Part shown: positions 25,868-34,856 of the stretch, in pieces
Layout: the number at the start of each line of letters is the position of its first letter
Position numbering within the stretch: the stretch's first letter is position 1
Notes under the pieces: model-generated
What the model was told of the DNA's origin: nothing
The model's input: the letters and a program-made list of their open reading frames with translations, nothing else
The model's database searches: none
DNA from: Alphaproteobacteria bacterium
GTDB taxonomy: Bacteria > Pseudomonadota > Alphaproteobacteria > JANQMY01
Assembly (NCBI GenBank): GCA_028289425.1
Contig: JANQPL010000004.1
Location: 741,760 to 805,759 of the forward strand
Length of the DNA stretch: 64,000 nucleotides
Direction of reading: 5' to 3'
Position numbers and translations under genes: made by a program

Positions 25868-27349
25868 ATGACCACATTCAGTCTCGTACAAGCCTTGTTT
25901 CCGGCAGCGCCCAGCGCCAAGTCGGCGTCCTTCAATTTCGGGGGACAGACTGCCGGCGGCCAAACGGGGTCGGCGACCAATCCGTTCTCATTGTTGGTGC
26001 CGTCCGACGAACCCACGCAATTGTCGGCACTAAAGTCGACAACGTCGGCGTCGTCCTTGCTTTCACCAGACGCGAGCGTCCCAGAAAATCAGCCGACGGA
26101 TCTTGTGGCATTGTTGGCGGGTATGCCGGAAACCGAACAGCAAGGTTCAGCGCCGGCGATCGATCCGTCGACGCTTGAGGTGGAATCGCCAGAGATCGCG
26201 CCGACAGTGGAAGAGATCGTGCCCGTCGACGCGCCGGTGGCGGTGGAGGGTGACGTTGCCCAAATTTCCGGGGCCGAAGCCCTTGGTGCCGTGACCGCAA
26301 CAGCTCAAACGACGCAAGCGGCAACCGCAGAAGGGATTGCCACACAAGCACCAGCAGTTACTGCTGCGGCGGCAGGTGCCACGGCGGGTTCCGTTCCGGC
26401 AGGCGCCGAAGGGGCGTTGAAGCCCGTGGCACCGAATGGGGCCCACAACGCACAAGCTGCAACACCGGCCTTGCAGCCCAGTGGCGACGTGCTTGAAGGG
26501 GGACAAGGGGCGCCCGCGGCTCAAAAGCTTCTAGGCGTCGGTGATCCGAAGCAAGTTTCCGAAACCGCGCAGCGCGACCCCGCTGCGGCAACGGTGGCAA
26601 ACGCCAATGGCGAGCGCAATGGCGCACGGCCCAACGACACTCCTAATCCCATGGCCAAGCCGTTCGGTGTGAATGCGGAAGGCGCTTCTGCGCATAAGAA
26701 CCCCTTTGTGGATGGTGTAACTACATCGCAGGCTGAGGCCGCGGCGCAACAGCGGAGCGCGCCGCAAGCGCCACCCCCGCCAGCCGGCCGTCCCGACATT
26801 TTGCCCCAACAAACGGCAAGTCTTGATATTGCAACAGGGCAATCAGTTTCCAGCGATGGTGCTTTGCTGCCCGACCAGCGTCCGCCGGTGACGGTAACCG
26901 TTCAGTTCAATCAGACCATCCATGGCCCCCAATTGGCGGCTCAACAATTGGCATTTCAGATCAAGCGGAATTTTGCCAATGGCGTGAACCGGTTTGAGGT
27001 GCGGCTTGATCCCCCCGAATTGGGGCGCATTGATGTGCGCTTGGACATGAATGCAGATGGCCGCGTTTCGGCGGCGCTGACGGTGGACCGTCCAGAAACT
27101 CTCGACCTGCTGCAACGCGATGCACGTTTGCTCCAGAAGGCACTGGCGGAGGCAGGCGTTGATGTGGACGATTCCGCGCTCAATTTCTCGCTGAGGGATG
27201 AAAACGGCCAGGCAGCGAACAAAGATAGCGACACGGGCGGTGCGGCAGGCGGCATGGCCGGAGAGGCGGTCGACGATGATCGTCTGCCATCGGACAATGC
27301 CCAACACATGGCAATTATTGAGGATGACCGCGTTGACATTCGCGTCTAG
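25868..27349 (+). CDS. fliK: Flagellar hook-length control protein FliK
   Basis: About 493 residues. FliK is the exported ruler that switches type III specificity from hook to filament substrates. The long Ala/Pro/Gln/Thr-rich low-complexity body is typical of FliK, and the C-terminal Flg_hook domain is clear: NRFEVRLDPPELGRIDVRLD, then RPETLDLLQRDARLLQKAL and SALNFSLRDENGQ. The start is uncertain: ATGs at 25838 and 25868 are both in frame and neither has a good ribosome binding site. The open frame continues to 25460 but overlaps flgK and the promoters. flgD follows after 44 bases. Confidence 0.82.
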   Translation: MTTFSLVQALFPAAPSAKSASFNFGGQTAGGQTGSATNPFSLLVPSDEPTQLSALKSTTSASSLLSPDASVPENQPTDLVALLAGMPETEQQGSAPAIDPSTLEVESPEIAPTVEEIVPVDAPVAVEGDVAQISGAEALGAVTATAQTTQAATAEGIATQAPAVTAAAAGATAGSVPAGAEGALKPVAPNGAHNAQAATPALQPSGDVLEGGQGAPAAQKLLGVGDPKQVSETAQRDPAAATVANANGERNGARPNDTPNPMAKPFGVNAEGASAHKNPFVDGVTTSQAEAAAQQRSAPQAPPPPAGRPDILPQQTASLDIATGQSVSSDGALLPDQRPPVTVTVQFNQTIHGPQLAAQQLAFQIKRNFANGVNRFEVRLDPPELGRIDVRLDMNADGRVSAALTVDRPETLDLLQRDARLLQKALAEAGVDVDDSALNFSLRDENGQAANKDSDTGGAAGGMAGEAVDDDRLPSDNAQHMAIIEDDRVDIRV

Positions 27350-27393
27350 CGAGATGTGTCGGTTGGAACGGCAAAAAAGAGAAGTTTAGAAAG

Positions 27394-28068
27394 ATGGACT
27401 TATCAGCTCTAAGCGGGATTAGCAGTCAACAGGGGTCGGCCTCCCAGGCGAACTCCCAACTGGCGGCGGACTTCGATACGTTCCTGACCCTACTGACCGC
27501 CCAGCTGCAAAACCAGGACCCGCTGGAACCGCTCGATTCGAATGAATTCACGGCCCAACTCGTGCAATTTGCGTCGGTCGAGCAAGAAATTCAGTCGAAC
27601 CAAAACCTGGAATCTCTGATCACGCTTGGCCAAGCCAGCATTGTCGGCGGATCGGTCGGCTATATCGGCCAGGAAGTGGATGCCATCGGCGATACTTTGG
27701 GCCTTGAAGAGGGCGGCACCGTCCAATGGGCTTATGCCATGGATCAGGTTGCAGAGTCGTCGTCGATTGTGATCACAGACCAATCCGGCAAGGTGGTCTA
27801 CACCGGGGCCGGTGAAACGGCGAGCGGCCGGCATGAGTTCGTTTGGGATGGCAAAGATAATGCGGGCGAAGAGCTGCCGGCAGGTCTTTACACAATTGAA
27901 GTGAGCGCGCTCGATTCAGAAGGAGCGCCCATCCCGGTGGCGACAAGCATTTCCGGCATCGTGACCAGCGTCACGCTTGCCGGCGACCAACCCATTCTAT
28001 CTTTTGGTGGCGTTTCGGCCCCGCTATCTGATGTTCTGTCAGTGGCGCAGCCGGATCCGACCAGCTGA
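27394..28068 (+). CDS. flgD: Flagellar hook-capping protein FlgD
   Basis: A 224-residue scaffold that caps the growing hook and is needed for polymerisation of FlgE. The N-terminal signature is present (FLTLLTAQLQNQDPLEPLDS, then NEFTAQLVQFASVEQ), followed by the FlgD Ig-like/Tudor region (HEFVWDGKDNAGEELPAGLY). It sits between fliK and flgE in the usual order fliK-flgD-flgE. Exported by the flagellar type III system. Confidence 0.95.
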   Translation: MDLSALSGISSQQGSASQANSQLAADFDTFLTLLTAQLQNQDPLEPLDSNEFTAQLVQFASVEQEIQSNQNLESLITLGQASIVGGSVGYIGQEVDAIGDTLGLEEGGTVQWAYAMDQVAESSSIVITDQSGKVVYTGAGETASGRHEFVWDGKDNAGEELPAGLYTIEVSALDSEGAPIPVATSISGIVTSVTLAGDQPILSFGGVSAPLSDVLSVAQPDPTS

Positions 28069-28161
28069 TTGATTTTACTTATTCGGCCGGCAGAACAGCT
28101 TTCCGACCCAGTATAACGCAGCACACAGAGGAACTCTCCGAGCTGTGAAGGAGGCGAAACG

Positions 28162-29544
28162 ATGAGTATTTTTGGAGCGCTGTTCGCCGGTGTGACCGGT
28201 CTATCCTCGAACGCAACAGCCTTGAGTGTTATTTCCGACAATATCGCAAATGTGAACACGGTCGGCTACAAGCGGAACACCGCGAACTTTTCGACCCTTG
28301 TGACCGGCGGCGGTGTGGCAGACCAATTCTCGCCGGGGGGCGTGCGGGCCGGTACCAATATCGCGATCGACCAGCAGGGATTGTTACAGAACTCGACCTC
28401 GTCGACCGACATTGCGATTTCCGGCAGCGGCTTTTTTGCGGTCTCGCCGAATGCGGCGTCGGCCGGCGCACTCGACGAAATTCTGTTTACGCGCGCTGGA
28501 TCTTTCACAACTGACGAAAACGGCAACCTGAAAAACGCTGGCGGCTATTTCCTTCAAGGTTTTCCGGTACAAGCCAACGGCACGGTGACGTTCAATCCAA
28601 GCGATTTATCCCTGCTTGAAACCGTGAACATCGATCAGCTCGGCGGTACGGCCGAAGCCACCACATTGGTCAGCCCCAATGCGAACCTGCAATCCAGTCA
28701 AGCTGTGTCTGCCCAAGAAGCGACCTATGCGGCAGGTGTGTCCGGCACGAACATGGCTTCCGGAAATGTCACGGCGGATTTCCAGAGAAGCATTCAATTC
28801 TTCGATTCACTGGGTGGTTTGCGGACCCTCACCATGAGCTTCTTGAAGAGTTCGACACCAAACCAATGGCATACGGAGTTTCACGTGGTGCCGGCCTCTG
28901 ATGTGGTGACCGGTGCCGGCCTCGTGGACGGACAAGTCGCCGTCGGCACGCTCGCCTTTACGTCCGATGGTCAGATAGACTTGGCCAGTACGTCGACCTC
29001 CCTGACAAGCCTTGATTTCTTGGCGTCGGGGGCCGCGCCGGGTGCCGGTCAGGTGGCGTTTGCGGCCGCCCTTGGTGTTAGCGCGCAGACAATGGCGGTC
29101 GATTTGGGATCACCGACGAGTTCGGGCGGTTTCACTCAGTTCGATAGTCCCTCCATCCTGATTTCATCTTCTGTTAACGGTGCCGTTTTCGGCAACCTGT
29201 CGGGTGTCGAGATCGACAATGAGGGATTTGTCACGGCGCTGTTCGACAATGGTGTGCGGCGCCGGGTGTATCAGTTGCCGGTGGCCACTTTCGTTAATCC
29301 GAACGGTCTCAATGCGGTGGAAGGGAACGCTTACGGCATCACCGCGGAGAGTGGTCCGATCAATCTGCGGGCGGCCGGAACGGCGGGCGCAGGGTTAATT
29401 GCACCGTCTGCTTTGGAGGCTTCGACGGTCGATATCGCAGAGGAGTTTACCGGCTTGATTACCATCCAAAGGGCCTATTCGGCGAACACCCGGGTGGTCA
29501 CGACAGCCGATGAATTGCTCGAAGAACTCATCCGAATTGTCTAG
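28162..29544 (+). CDS. flgE: Flagellar hook protein FlgE
   Basis: A 460-residue structural subunit of the hook. Start set by AAGGAGG seven bases before the ATG. The N-terminal motif is GALFAGVTGLSSNATALSVI followed by SDNIANVNTVGYK; the C-terminal D0 motif is EEFTGLITIQRAYSANTRVV followed by TTADELLEELIRIV. The middle domain (about 90-390) holds the usual SGSGFFAV and FVNPNGL landmarks. It follows flgD after 93 bases and ends at a hairpin (29555-29585), after which sciP begins. Confidence 0.95.
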   Translation: MSIFGALFAGVTGLSSNATALSVISDNIANVNTVGYKRNTANFSTLVTGGGVADQFSPGGVRAGTNIAIDQQGLLQNSTSSTDIAISGSGFFAVSPNAASAGALDEILFTRAGSFTTDENGNLKNAGGYFLQGFPVQANGTVTFNPSDLSLLETVNIDQLGGTAEATTLVSPNANLQSSQAVSAQEATYAAGVSGTNMASGNVTADFQRSIQFFDSLGGLRTLTMSFLKSSTPNQWHTEFHVVPASDVVTGAGLVDGQVAVGTLAFTSDGQIDLASTSTSLTSLDFLASGAAPGAGQVAFAAALGVSAQTMAVDLGSPTSSGGFTQFDSPSILISSSVNGAVFGNLSGVEIDNEGFVTALFDNGVRRRVYQLPVATFVNPNGLNAVEGNAYGITAESGPINLRAAGTAGAGLIAPSALEASTVDIAEEFTGLITIQRAYSANTRVVTTADELLEELIRIV

Positions 29545-29554
29545 CAATACTTAA

Positions 29555-29585
29555 CACCGGGTACGGAATACTTTCGTGCCCGGTG
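29555..29585 (+). terminator. Hairpin after flgE
   Basis: CACCGGGTACG pairs with CGTGCCCGGTG (11 bp, one G-T wobble) around a nine-base loop. The T-run after it is poor, so it may be an attenuator or processing signal rather than a full terminator. Confidence 0.55.
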
Positions 29586-29705
29586 CATCTTAAAAACTTT
29601 CTTAAGTCTTAAAGCTTTAGGCAAACATTTACCCTCTGCCTTAGCCATTTTTTAAAAGCACAGCCCTATAGTGAGCAAGTATTGAGTTCAGAGAATGCGT
29701 AGGCG

Positions 29706-29984
29706 ATGGCCATGGAACAATCTCAAGCGAGGATCAATTATGTCATTGGGCCGGATGGCAGCCCACTGACGATTGCCGATCTGCCGCCCCCAAATACGAG
29801 ACGCTGGGTAATCCGGCGCAAAGCCGAGGTTGTTGCGGCCGTGCGCGGTGGTTTGATTACCCTTGAGGAAGCGTGTGAGCGCTACTCGCTTACCACCGAA
29901 GAGTTTATCGCCTGGCAGCGCGCCATCGAACGATATGGTCTTCCGGGCTTGCGCGCAACCCGCCTGCAGCAATATCGTCAGTAA
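29706..29984 (+). CDS. sciP: CtrA inhibitor SciP (DUF1153)
   Basis: A 92-residue helix-turn-helix protein matching SciP: INYVIGPDGSPLTIADLPPP, then RRWVIRRKAEVVAAVRGGLI, LEEACERYSLTTEEFIAWQ and GLPGLRATRLQQYRQ. In Caulobacter SciP binds CtrA-dependent promoters and blocks CtrA's recruitment of RNA polymerase late in the cell cycle. ATG 29712 is an alternative start. It is a monocistronic gene between the hook operon and fliF, with its own terminator. The upstream 120 bases are AT-rich with several TTAA motifs (TTAA-N8-TTAA around 29590-29606) but no exact CtrA box. Its likely targets include the ctrA/fliI region at 46191-46525. Confidence 0.93.
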   Translation: MAMEQSQARINYVIGPDGSPLTIADLPPPNTRRWVIRRKAEVVAAVRGGLITLEEACERYSLTTEEFIAWQRAIERYGLPGLRATRLQQYRQ

Positions 29985-30013
29985 ACGTCCTAACACTTTT
30001 TCTGACAATTTTG

Positions 30014-30043
30014 AAACCCGCCTCGAACAAGGCGGGTTTTTTT
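30014..30043 (+). terminator. Rho-independent terminator after sciP
   Basis: AACCCGCC pairs with GGCGGGTT around an eight-base loop, followed by a run of T. It separates sciP from the fliF operon. Confidence 0.88.
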
Positions 30044-30188
30044 GTTGCGCGTGTCAAATCCAAACAGCGCGTTAAAGGTATCTTTAAAATCCGTGGGTAA
30101 TTTTTTCCTACCGGCAGCCGATCATAGTTCAAACCTGTGGGGGTGAAGGTTTTCGCAAGATGGCGAAACGGCGGCCGACAGCGTAACG

Positions 30189-31871
30189 GTGGATGGCGTA
30201 GTGAGTGGACTGACGGAATTTCTCAAGGCTGTAGGCCCGGCCCGATTGGGCATTATGGCCGGCATCACAGGCGGACTGATCGCTTTCTTTAGCTTTCTGA
30301 TCCTGCGACTGGCCGAACCAACTTACACACCTTTATACAGCAATCTGGACCCGGATGATGCGGGCCGCATTGTGGCGCGCCTGGAAGCGTTGGGCGTGGA
30401 GCACAAGCTGCGGGGCGATGGCACAACCATTCTGGTGTCGGACGACAAAGTGCTGCGTACCCGAATGGCCATGGCCGAAGAAGGGTTGCCCGCGGGCGGT
30501 TCTGTTGGCTACGAAATCTTCGATAACCGGGAAGCGCTGGGCACCACCAGTTTCGTCCAGAACATCAATCATTTGCGGGCGCTGGAAGGAGAGCTGTCAC
30601 GCACCATTCGCGCGCTTCGGAATGTGGATGCCGCGCGGGTCCATCTGGTGCTGCCCAAGCGGGAAGTTTTTGCGCGCGAGGAAAAGAAACCAAGCGCATC
30701 GATCGTGCTGCGCACGCGGGGCTCGGGCGTTGCCGCTCAGCAGGTCAAAGCAATTCAGCATTTGGTGGCATCTGCCGTCGAAGGGTTGGAGCCGGGCAGC
30801 GTCTCGATCATCGATCAACAAGGGGTGCTGCTGGCGTCCGGCGAAGGGGAAAGCGCTGACGGCGGCATGGTTGCGTCCGCCCTGGAAGAACGCGGGGCCT
30901 CATTCGAGAACCGATTGCGCCGACAGGTCGAAGGCATTCTGGGCAGCATTGTGGGTCCAGGCAAAGCCCGCGTTCAAGTGGCGGCTGAGCTTCACTTCAA
31001 TCGCATTACCCAAAGCTCGGAAAGCTATGACCCTGAAAGCCAAGTGGTGCGCTCGACGCAGATCACGGAATCATCGGAAACAAACTCGGAAAGTGAAGCG
31101 GAAGAGACAGTTTCTGCGGGCAACGAGCTGCCGGATACCGATGTGGACGCCTTGGGACCCACATCAGCCTCCCAGTCCAGCACGACCGAAGAAACGATCA
31201 ACTACGAGATTTCCCGCACCACAAAAACCGAGATCGTTGAAGCGGGCCGCATCAAACGACTGTCGGTCGCCGTGTTGGTTGACGGCATTTATTCCGAACA
31301 GCCCGACGGGACATCCACCTACACGCCGCGCTCGGAACAGGAGCTGTCCCAACTCAGTGCCCTGGTGAAGTCCGCGATCGGCTTCGATGAAGCGCGCGGC
31401 GATCAGGTGGAAGTGATCAATCTTCAATTTGCACCGCTGGATGTGCCTGCGGAAGTCGCCGCCGAAGAACCGTTGTTGGGACTGTACAAGTCCGACTATA
31501 TGCGGATCGCGGAAATGGCCATTCTCGGCATATTGGGCGTTCTCGTTATTCTGCTTGTATTCCGCCCCCTGATTAATGGGCTACTTGATAGTTCCGGCGT
31601 GAGCGTTGCGACCATTAGCGAAGATGGCGCGCCGGCGCAATTGCCCGGCCCGGACGGGGCAGGCGCCGAACAGCTGGCGCTTGCCAATGCCGGAGATCAG
31701 CCGATGGAAGCCTTGCCGCCGCCTGAGGGCAGCGTTGCGCAAATGATCGACATTGCGCGGGTCGAAGGGCAGGTGAAAGCAAGCTCGGTCAAGAAAGTGG
31801 GCGAAATCGTTCAGAACCACCCCGAAGAAGCGGTGGCGATCGTTCGCAGTTGGATGAGTCAGGAGGCGTAG
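30189..31871 (+). CDS. fliF: Flagellar MS-ring protein FliF
   Basis: A 560-residue protein starting at GTG. Two transmembrane helices flank the periplasmic ring domains: residues ~17-42 (GIMAGITGGLIAFFSFLILR) and ~438-460 (MAILGILGVLVILLVFRPLI). YscJ/FliF ring signatures are present (YTPLYSNLDPDDAGRIVARL, RTRMAMAEEGLPAGG, and VHLVLPKREVFAREEKKPSA), and the C-terminal FliG-binding tail is complete. It heads the operon fliF-fliG-fliH-fliN-motA-flbD-flhA-flhF-flhG. The leader contains TTAAAG-GTAT-CTTTAA (30065-30080), which is close to but not an exact CtrA box. Its TAG stop is part of the fliG ribosome binding site (TAGGGGA). Confidence 0.95.
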   Translation: MDGVVSGLTEFLKAVGPARLGIMAGITGGLIAFFSFLILRLAEPTYTPLYSNLDPDDAGRIVARLEALGVEHKLRGDGTTILVSDDKVLRTRMAMAEEGLPAGGSVGYEIFDNREALGTTSFVQNINHLRALEGELSRTIRALRNVDAARVHLVLPKREVFAREEKKPSASIVLRTRGSGVAAQQVKAIQHLVASAVEGLEPGSVSIIDQQGVLLASGEGESADGGMVASALEERGASFENRLRRQVEGILGSIVGPGKARVQVAAELHFNRITQSSESYDPESQVVRSTQITESSETNSESEAEETVSAGNELPDTDVDALGPTSASQSSTTEETINYEISRTTKTEIVEAGRIKRLSVAVLVDGIYSEQPDGTSTYTPRSEQELSQLSALVKSAIGFDEARGDQVEVINLQFAPLDVPAEVAAEEPLLGLYKSDYMRIAEMAILGILGVLVILLVFRPLINGLLDSSGVSVATISEDGAPAQLPGPDGAGAEQLALANAGDQPMEALPPPEGSVAQMIDIARVEGQVKASSVKKVGEIVQNHPEEAVAIVRSWMSQEA

Positions 31872-31877
31872 GGGAAC

Positions 31878-32909
31878 ATGTCGCAATCACAGGAAGTTGT
31901 CCCGCTCGAAATAGCGAACCTGTCCGGTCAAGAGAAGGCCGCGGTTTTGCTCTTGTCCCTGGGTGAGGAATATGGCCAGCAGCTCTGGACCATGATGGAT
32001 GACGACGAGATTCGCGAGATCTCTCAAGTGATGGCATCCCTGGGCACGATCACGTCGAAACTTGTGGAGCAATTGCTCCTCGATTTTGTGTCCCAAATGT
32101 CGACGACAGGAGCGTTGGTCGGATCTTATGAGTCCACCGAACGCCTGCTGAAAGGGCTGTTGCCGGATGATCGGGTGCAGTTCGTCATGGACGAGATCCG
32201 GGGCCCTGCCGGCCGCACCATGTGGGACAAGCTGGCCAATGTGAACGAATCCGTTCTGGCGAACTATCTCAAAAACGAATACCCGCAAACCGTCGCCGTG
32301 GTCTTGTCCAAGATCCGTTCGGAACATGCAGCACGCGTGCTCTCCGTTCTGCCGGAAGATTTCGCGCTGGAAGTGGTCATGCGCATGCTCCGTATGGAAA
32401 CGGTGCAGAAAGACATTCTGGACAAGGTAGAACAGACCTTGCGTACCGAGTTCATGTCTAACCTTGCGCGCACGTCCAAGCGCGACGCCCATGAAATGAT
32501 GGCGGAGATTTTCAACAATTTCGATCGCCAGACCGAAGGACGTTTCCTGACGTCGCTGGAAGAGCGGAATGTAGAAGCGGCGGAACGCATCAAAGCGCTC
32601 ATGTTCACCTTCGAAGATCTCAACAAGCTCGATCCGGGCAGTGTACAGACGCTGCTGCGCTCCGTGGACAAGGAAAAGCTTGCGCTGGCGCTCAAAGGCG
32701 CCTCCGACGCGTTGCGGGATCTGTTCTTCTCCAACATGTCGGAACGTGCCGCAAAGATCTTGCGCGAGGACATGGAGGTTATGGGGCCCGTGCGCCTCAA
32801 GGATGTGGATGAAGCCCAGACCGGCATGGTGAATATCGCCAAGGATCTGGCCGCGAAAGGCGAAATCATGATCGCCGAAGCGAAAGATGACGACGAACTG
32901 ATTTACTAG
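31878..32909 (+). CDS. fliG: Flagellar motor switch protein FliG
   Basis: A 343-residue rotor protein that links FliF to the C-ring and carries the torque-generating surface. Motifs: [20 protein letters not shown] at the N-terminus, FLKNEYPQ-like [20 protein letters not shown] in the middle domain, and the C-terminal torque helix [19 protein letters not shown] to [20 protein letters not shown] with [15 protein letters not shown]. Starts six bases after fliF. Confidence 0.96.
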   Translation: MSQSQEVVPLEIANLSGQEKAAVLLLSLGEEYGQQLWTMMDDDEIREISQVMASLGTITSKLVEQLLLDFVSQMSTTGALVGSYESTERLLKGLLPDDRVQFVMDEIRGPAGRTMWDKLANVNESVLANYLKNEYPQTVAVVLSKIRSEHAARVLSVLPEDFALEVVMRMLRMETVQKDILDKVEQTLRTEFMSNLARTSKRDAHEMMAEIFNNFDRQTEGRFLTSLEERNVEAAERIKALMFTFEDLNKLDPGSVQTLLRSVDKEKLALALKGASDALRDLFFSNMSERAAKILREDMEVMGPVRLKDVDEAQTGMVNIAKDLAAKGEIMIAEAKDDDELIY

Positions 32910-32926
32910 CGTGCAGTGATTGCCTT

Positions 32927-33613
32927 ATGACGCAGACGGAAAAATTCTTGTTTGAAACAACGTTCGATGCGGACGGACAAATCGTTTACGACGCGGCAAC
33001 GTCGGGGCCGAAACGGTCCTATACGCCGGACGAAGTCGACGAGATCAAGAAAAGCGCCTATGCGGAAGGCTTGACCGGCGTCGAAGCGCAAGTGGCTCAA
33101 CAGAATGCGCAGATCATGGGGCAGATCTCCGAAAGCATGGTCCGCGTGATTACTCACCTGGAACAGGAAGTAAAACGCATCCAGGCCGATGCCACGCAAC
33201 TTGCCGTGGCCGTGGCGAAACGCTTATGCGCCAACATGCTTGAGCGAGAACCGGAAACGGAAATCATTGCCTTGATCGAACGCTGTTTGGATTCGCTGCC
33301 GGCGGAACCGCACATCGTGGTGCGGGTTGCAGAAGGCGTTAGCGCCGACTTGAAACCGACCATTACGGAAATGGCAGCGCAGAAAGGATTTGACGGGAAG
33401 ATTCTCGTGGTCCCGGAGCCTGCCCTGGACGGCGCCGACTGCCGAATTGAATGGGCCGATGGTGGCGTCGAACGGGATACACAAAGCCTTATTGAGAAGG
33501 TCGAAGCCATCGTCAACCAGCATTTGGAAGCGGAGCAGGCGGTCCAAGGCGATTTGTTCGATCATATGAATGAAAGCCCGACAACCACCGATCAGACGGT
33601 GGCCGCGGCATAA
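32927..33613 (+). CDS. fliH: Flagellar export regulator FliH-like
   Basis: A 228-residue protein in the fliH position between fliG and fliN. A helical middle (AEGLTGVEAQVAQQNAQIMG, then AVAKRLCANMLEREPETEII) and a C-terminal FliH/YscL/V-type ATPase E-like domain (VVRVAEGVSADLKPTITEMA, then RIEWADGGVERDTQSLIEKV) support the call. FliH is the dimeric stalk that regulates the export ATPase FliI, encoded separately at 44814. Sequence conservation in this family is low, so position counts heavily. Confidence 0.8.
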   Translation: MTQTEKFLFETTFDADGQIVYDAATSGPKRSYTPDEVDEIKKSAYAEGLTGVEAQVAQQNAQIMGQISESMVRVITHLEQEVKRIQADATQLAVAVAKRLCANMLEREPETEIIALIERCLDSLPAEPHIVVRVAEGVSADLKPTITEMAAQKGFDGKILVVPEPALDGADCRIEWADGGVERDTQSLIEKVEAIVNQHLEAEQAVQGDLFDHMNESPTTTDQTVAAA

Positions 33614-33626
33614 AGCATAAAATGGA

Positions 33627-34010
33627 GTGAGTGGAATGTCTGGTGGTGAAGAAATGGAGCTCTCTGACCTGAGCGCCGATCAGGCGGCAGCCGAAGAGCA
33701 ATCGGGCGGCGTTCTGGCTCCGGCCACGGACGAAGACGTGGAACAGGCCGTCGACGGCCACAGCGCGACCGACCTTGAGGCCGTCTTCGATGTGCCGGTC
33801 AACGTGTCGGCAATTTTGGGCAAGACCAACATGGAAGTGAGCGAGCTGTTACGCCTCGGCCGTGGCGCAGTGGTGGAGCTCGACCGCAAAGTGGGCGAAG
33901 CGATCGACATTTATGTGAATAACCGGCTGGTCGCCCGGGGTGAAGTGGTTGTTGTGGAAGACCGTTTGGGTGTCACGATGACGGAGATCATCAAAGGCGG
34001 CCAGTCCTAG
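33627..34010 (+). CDS. fliN: Flagellar motor switch protein FliN
   Basis: A 127-residue C-ring protein. The C-terminal SpoA domain is clear: LEAVFDVPVNVSAILGKTNM, then LRLGRGAVVELDRKVGEAI and YVNNRLVARGEVVVVEDRLG. The N-terminal ~45 residues are an acidic, Ala/Glu-rich extension, common in alphaproteobacterial FliN. GGAG precedes the ATG. fliM is not in the window. The stop TAG is fused to the next ribosome binding site. Confidence 0.95.
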   Translation: MSGMSGGEEMELSDLSADQAAAEEQSGGVLAPATDEDVEQAVDGHSATDLEAVFDVPVNVSAILGKTNMEVSELLRLGRGAVVELDRKVGEAIDIYVNNRLVARGEVVVVEDRLGVTMTEIIKGGQS

Positions 34011-34018
34011 GGGATCTC

Positions 34019-34846
34019 ATGAGTTCCGATAACGTCCAAATTACGAACGCAACACCTGCGCCGCTCAAAGCCCGATCGATCGACGGGGCTACTGTCCTTG
34101 GGCTGACGGCGGGATTCGGATTCGTCTTTTTGGCGATCTTCATCGGCGGCACGCCGGAGTCCTTTATCGATCTACGGTCGACCCTGATCGTATTGGGGGG
34201 CACCTTGGCGGTGACCACGGTTTCTTTTTCCGTTTCGGAAATTTCCGATGCCTGTTCCGCCACGCTCAAGACCTTTTCCCGGACCGACACGACCCCGCGC
34301 GAGGTAGCCTTGCGCATGATCCGCTTGGCGGGAAGGGTGCGCCGCGACCCGAACCGGGCGGTTGAGAATGAATTGGCGCAGTTCAAGAGTGCGCCGTTCC
34401 TGAGCCGCGGGCTTTCGCTGGTGGTGGATGACACGCCGGTGGAAGACATCGAGTCGCTGCTGTCAGAGGAAGCCTCCGCCTCGGACAATCGGCAAAGAAC
34501 AAGCGTTCTTATTCTTCAGCGGGCGGCGGAAGTAGCACCCGCCATGGGCCTGATCGGCACTTTGGTCGGTCTGGTTCAGATGCTCAGCGGCCTGAACGAA
34601 CCGGACACGATTGGACCGGGCATGGCGCTTGCGCTGCTGACGACGTTTTACGGCGCCGTTTTAGGCAACATGGTGTTTGCGCCATTGGCCAGCAAGCTCG
34701 AACGCCGGGCGGCCGAAGGCCGGATCACGATGTCCATTTACGCCGTCAGCATTTTGTCTATCGCGCGCAAAGAGAATCCGCGCCGTCTTGAATTGCGGCT
34801 GAACACCATGCTGCCACCTCAAGACCGCTTGCACTATTTCAACTAG
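34019..34846 (+). CDS. MotA/PomA-family proton-channel protein
   Basis: A 275-residue inner-membrane protein with four predicted transmembrane helices: VLGLTAGFGFVFLAIFIGG, STLIVLGGTLAVTTVSFSV, PAMGLIGTLVGLVQMLSG and GMALALLTTFYGAVLGNMVF. The MotA signature 'GLIGTLxGLVxML...GPGMAxALLTTFYGxxLGN' is intact, with the cytoplasmic loop carrying the charged residues that meet FliG. MotA with MotB forms the stator. No motB is adjacent, and many alphaproteobacteria have a separate motAB pair, so this may be a second MotA-type subunit. It is embedded in the fliF operon between fliN and flbD. Confidence 0.85.
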   Translation: MSSDNVQITNATPAPLKARSIDGATVLGLTAGFGFVFLAIFIGGTPESFIDLRSTLIVLGGTLAVTTVSFSVSEISDACSATLKTFSRTDTTPREVALRMIRLAGRVRRDPNRAVENELAQFKSAPFLSRGLSLVVDDTPVEDIESLLSEEASASDNRQRTSVLILQRAAEVAPAMGLIGTLVGLVQMLSGLNEPDTIGPGMALALLTTFYGAVLGNMVFAPLASKLERRAAEGRITMSIYAVSILSIARKENPRRLELRLNTMLPPQDRLHYFN

Positions 34847-34856
34847 GGGACCGGAT

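Noticed and set aside
30065..30080. CtrA box upstream of fliF
   Set aside because: TTAAAGGTATCTTTAA has N8, not N7, between the TTAA units; noted as a weak candidate only.
30355..31368. A 337-codon plus-strand open frame inside fliF
   Set aside because: Out-of-frame shadow of fliF, rich in Trp/Arg/Ser as expected of shifted GC-rich coding sequence.
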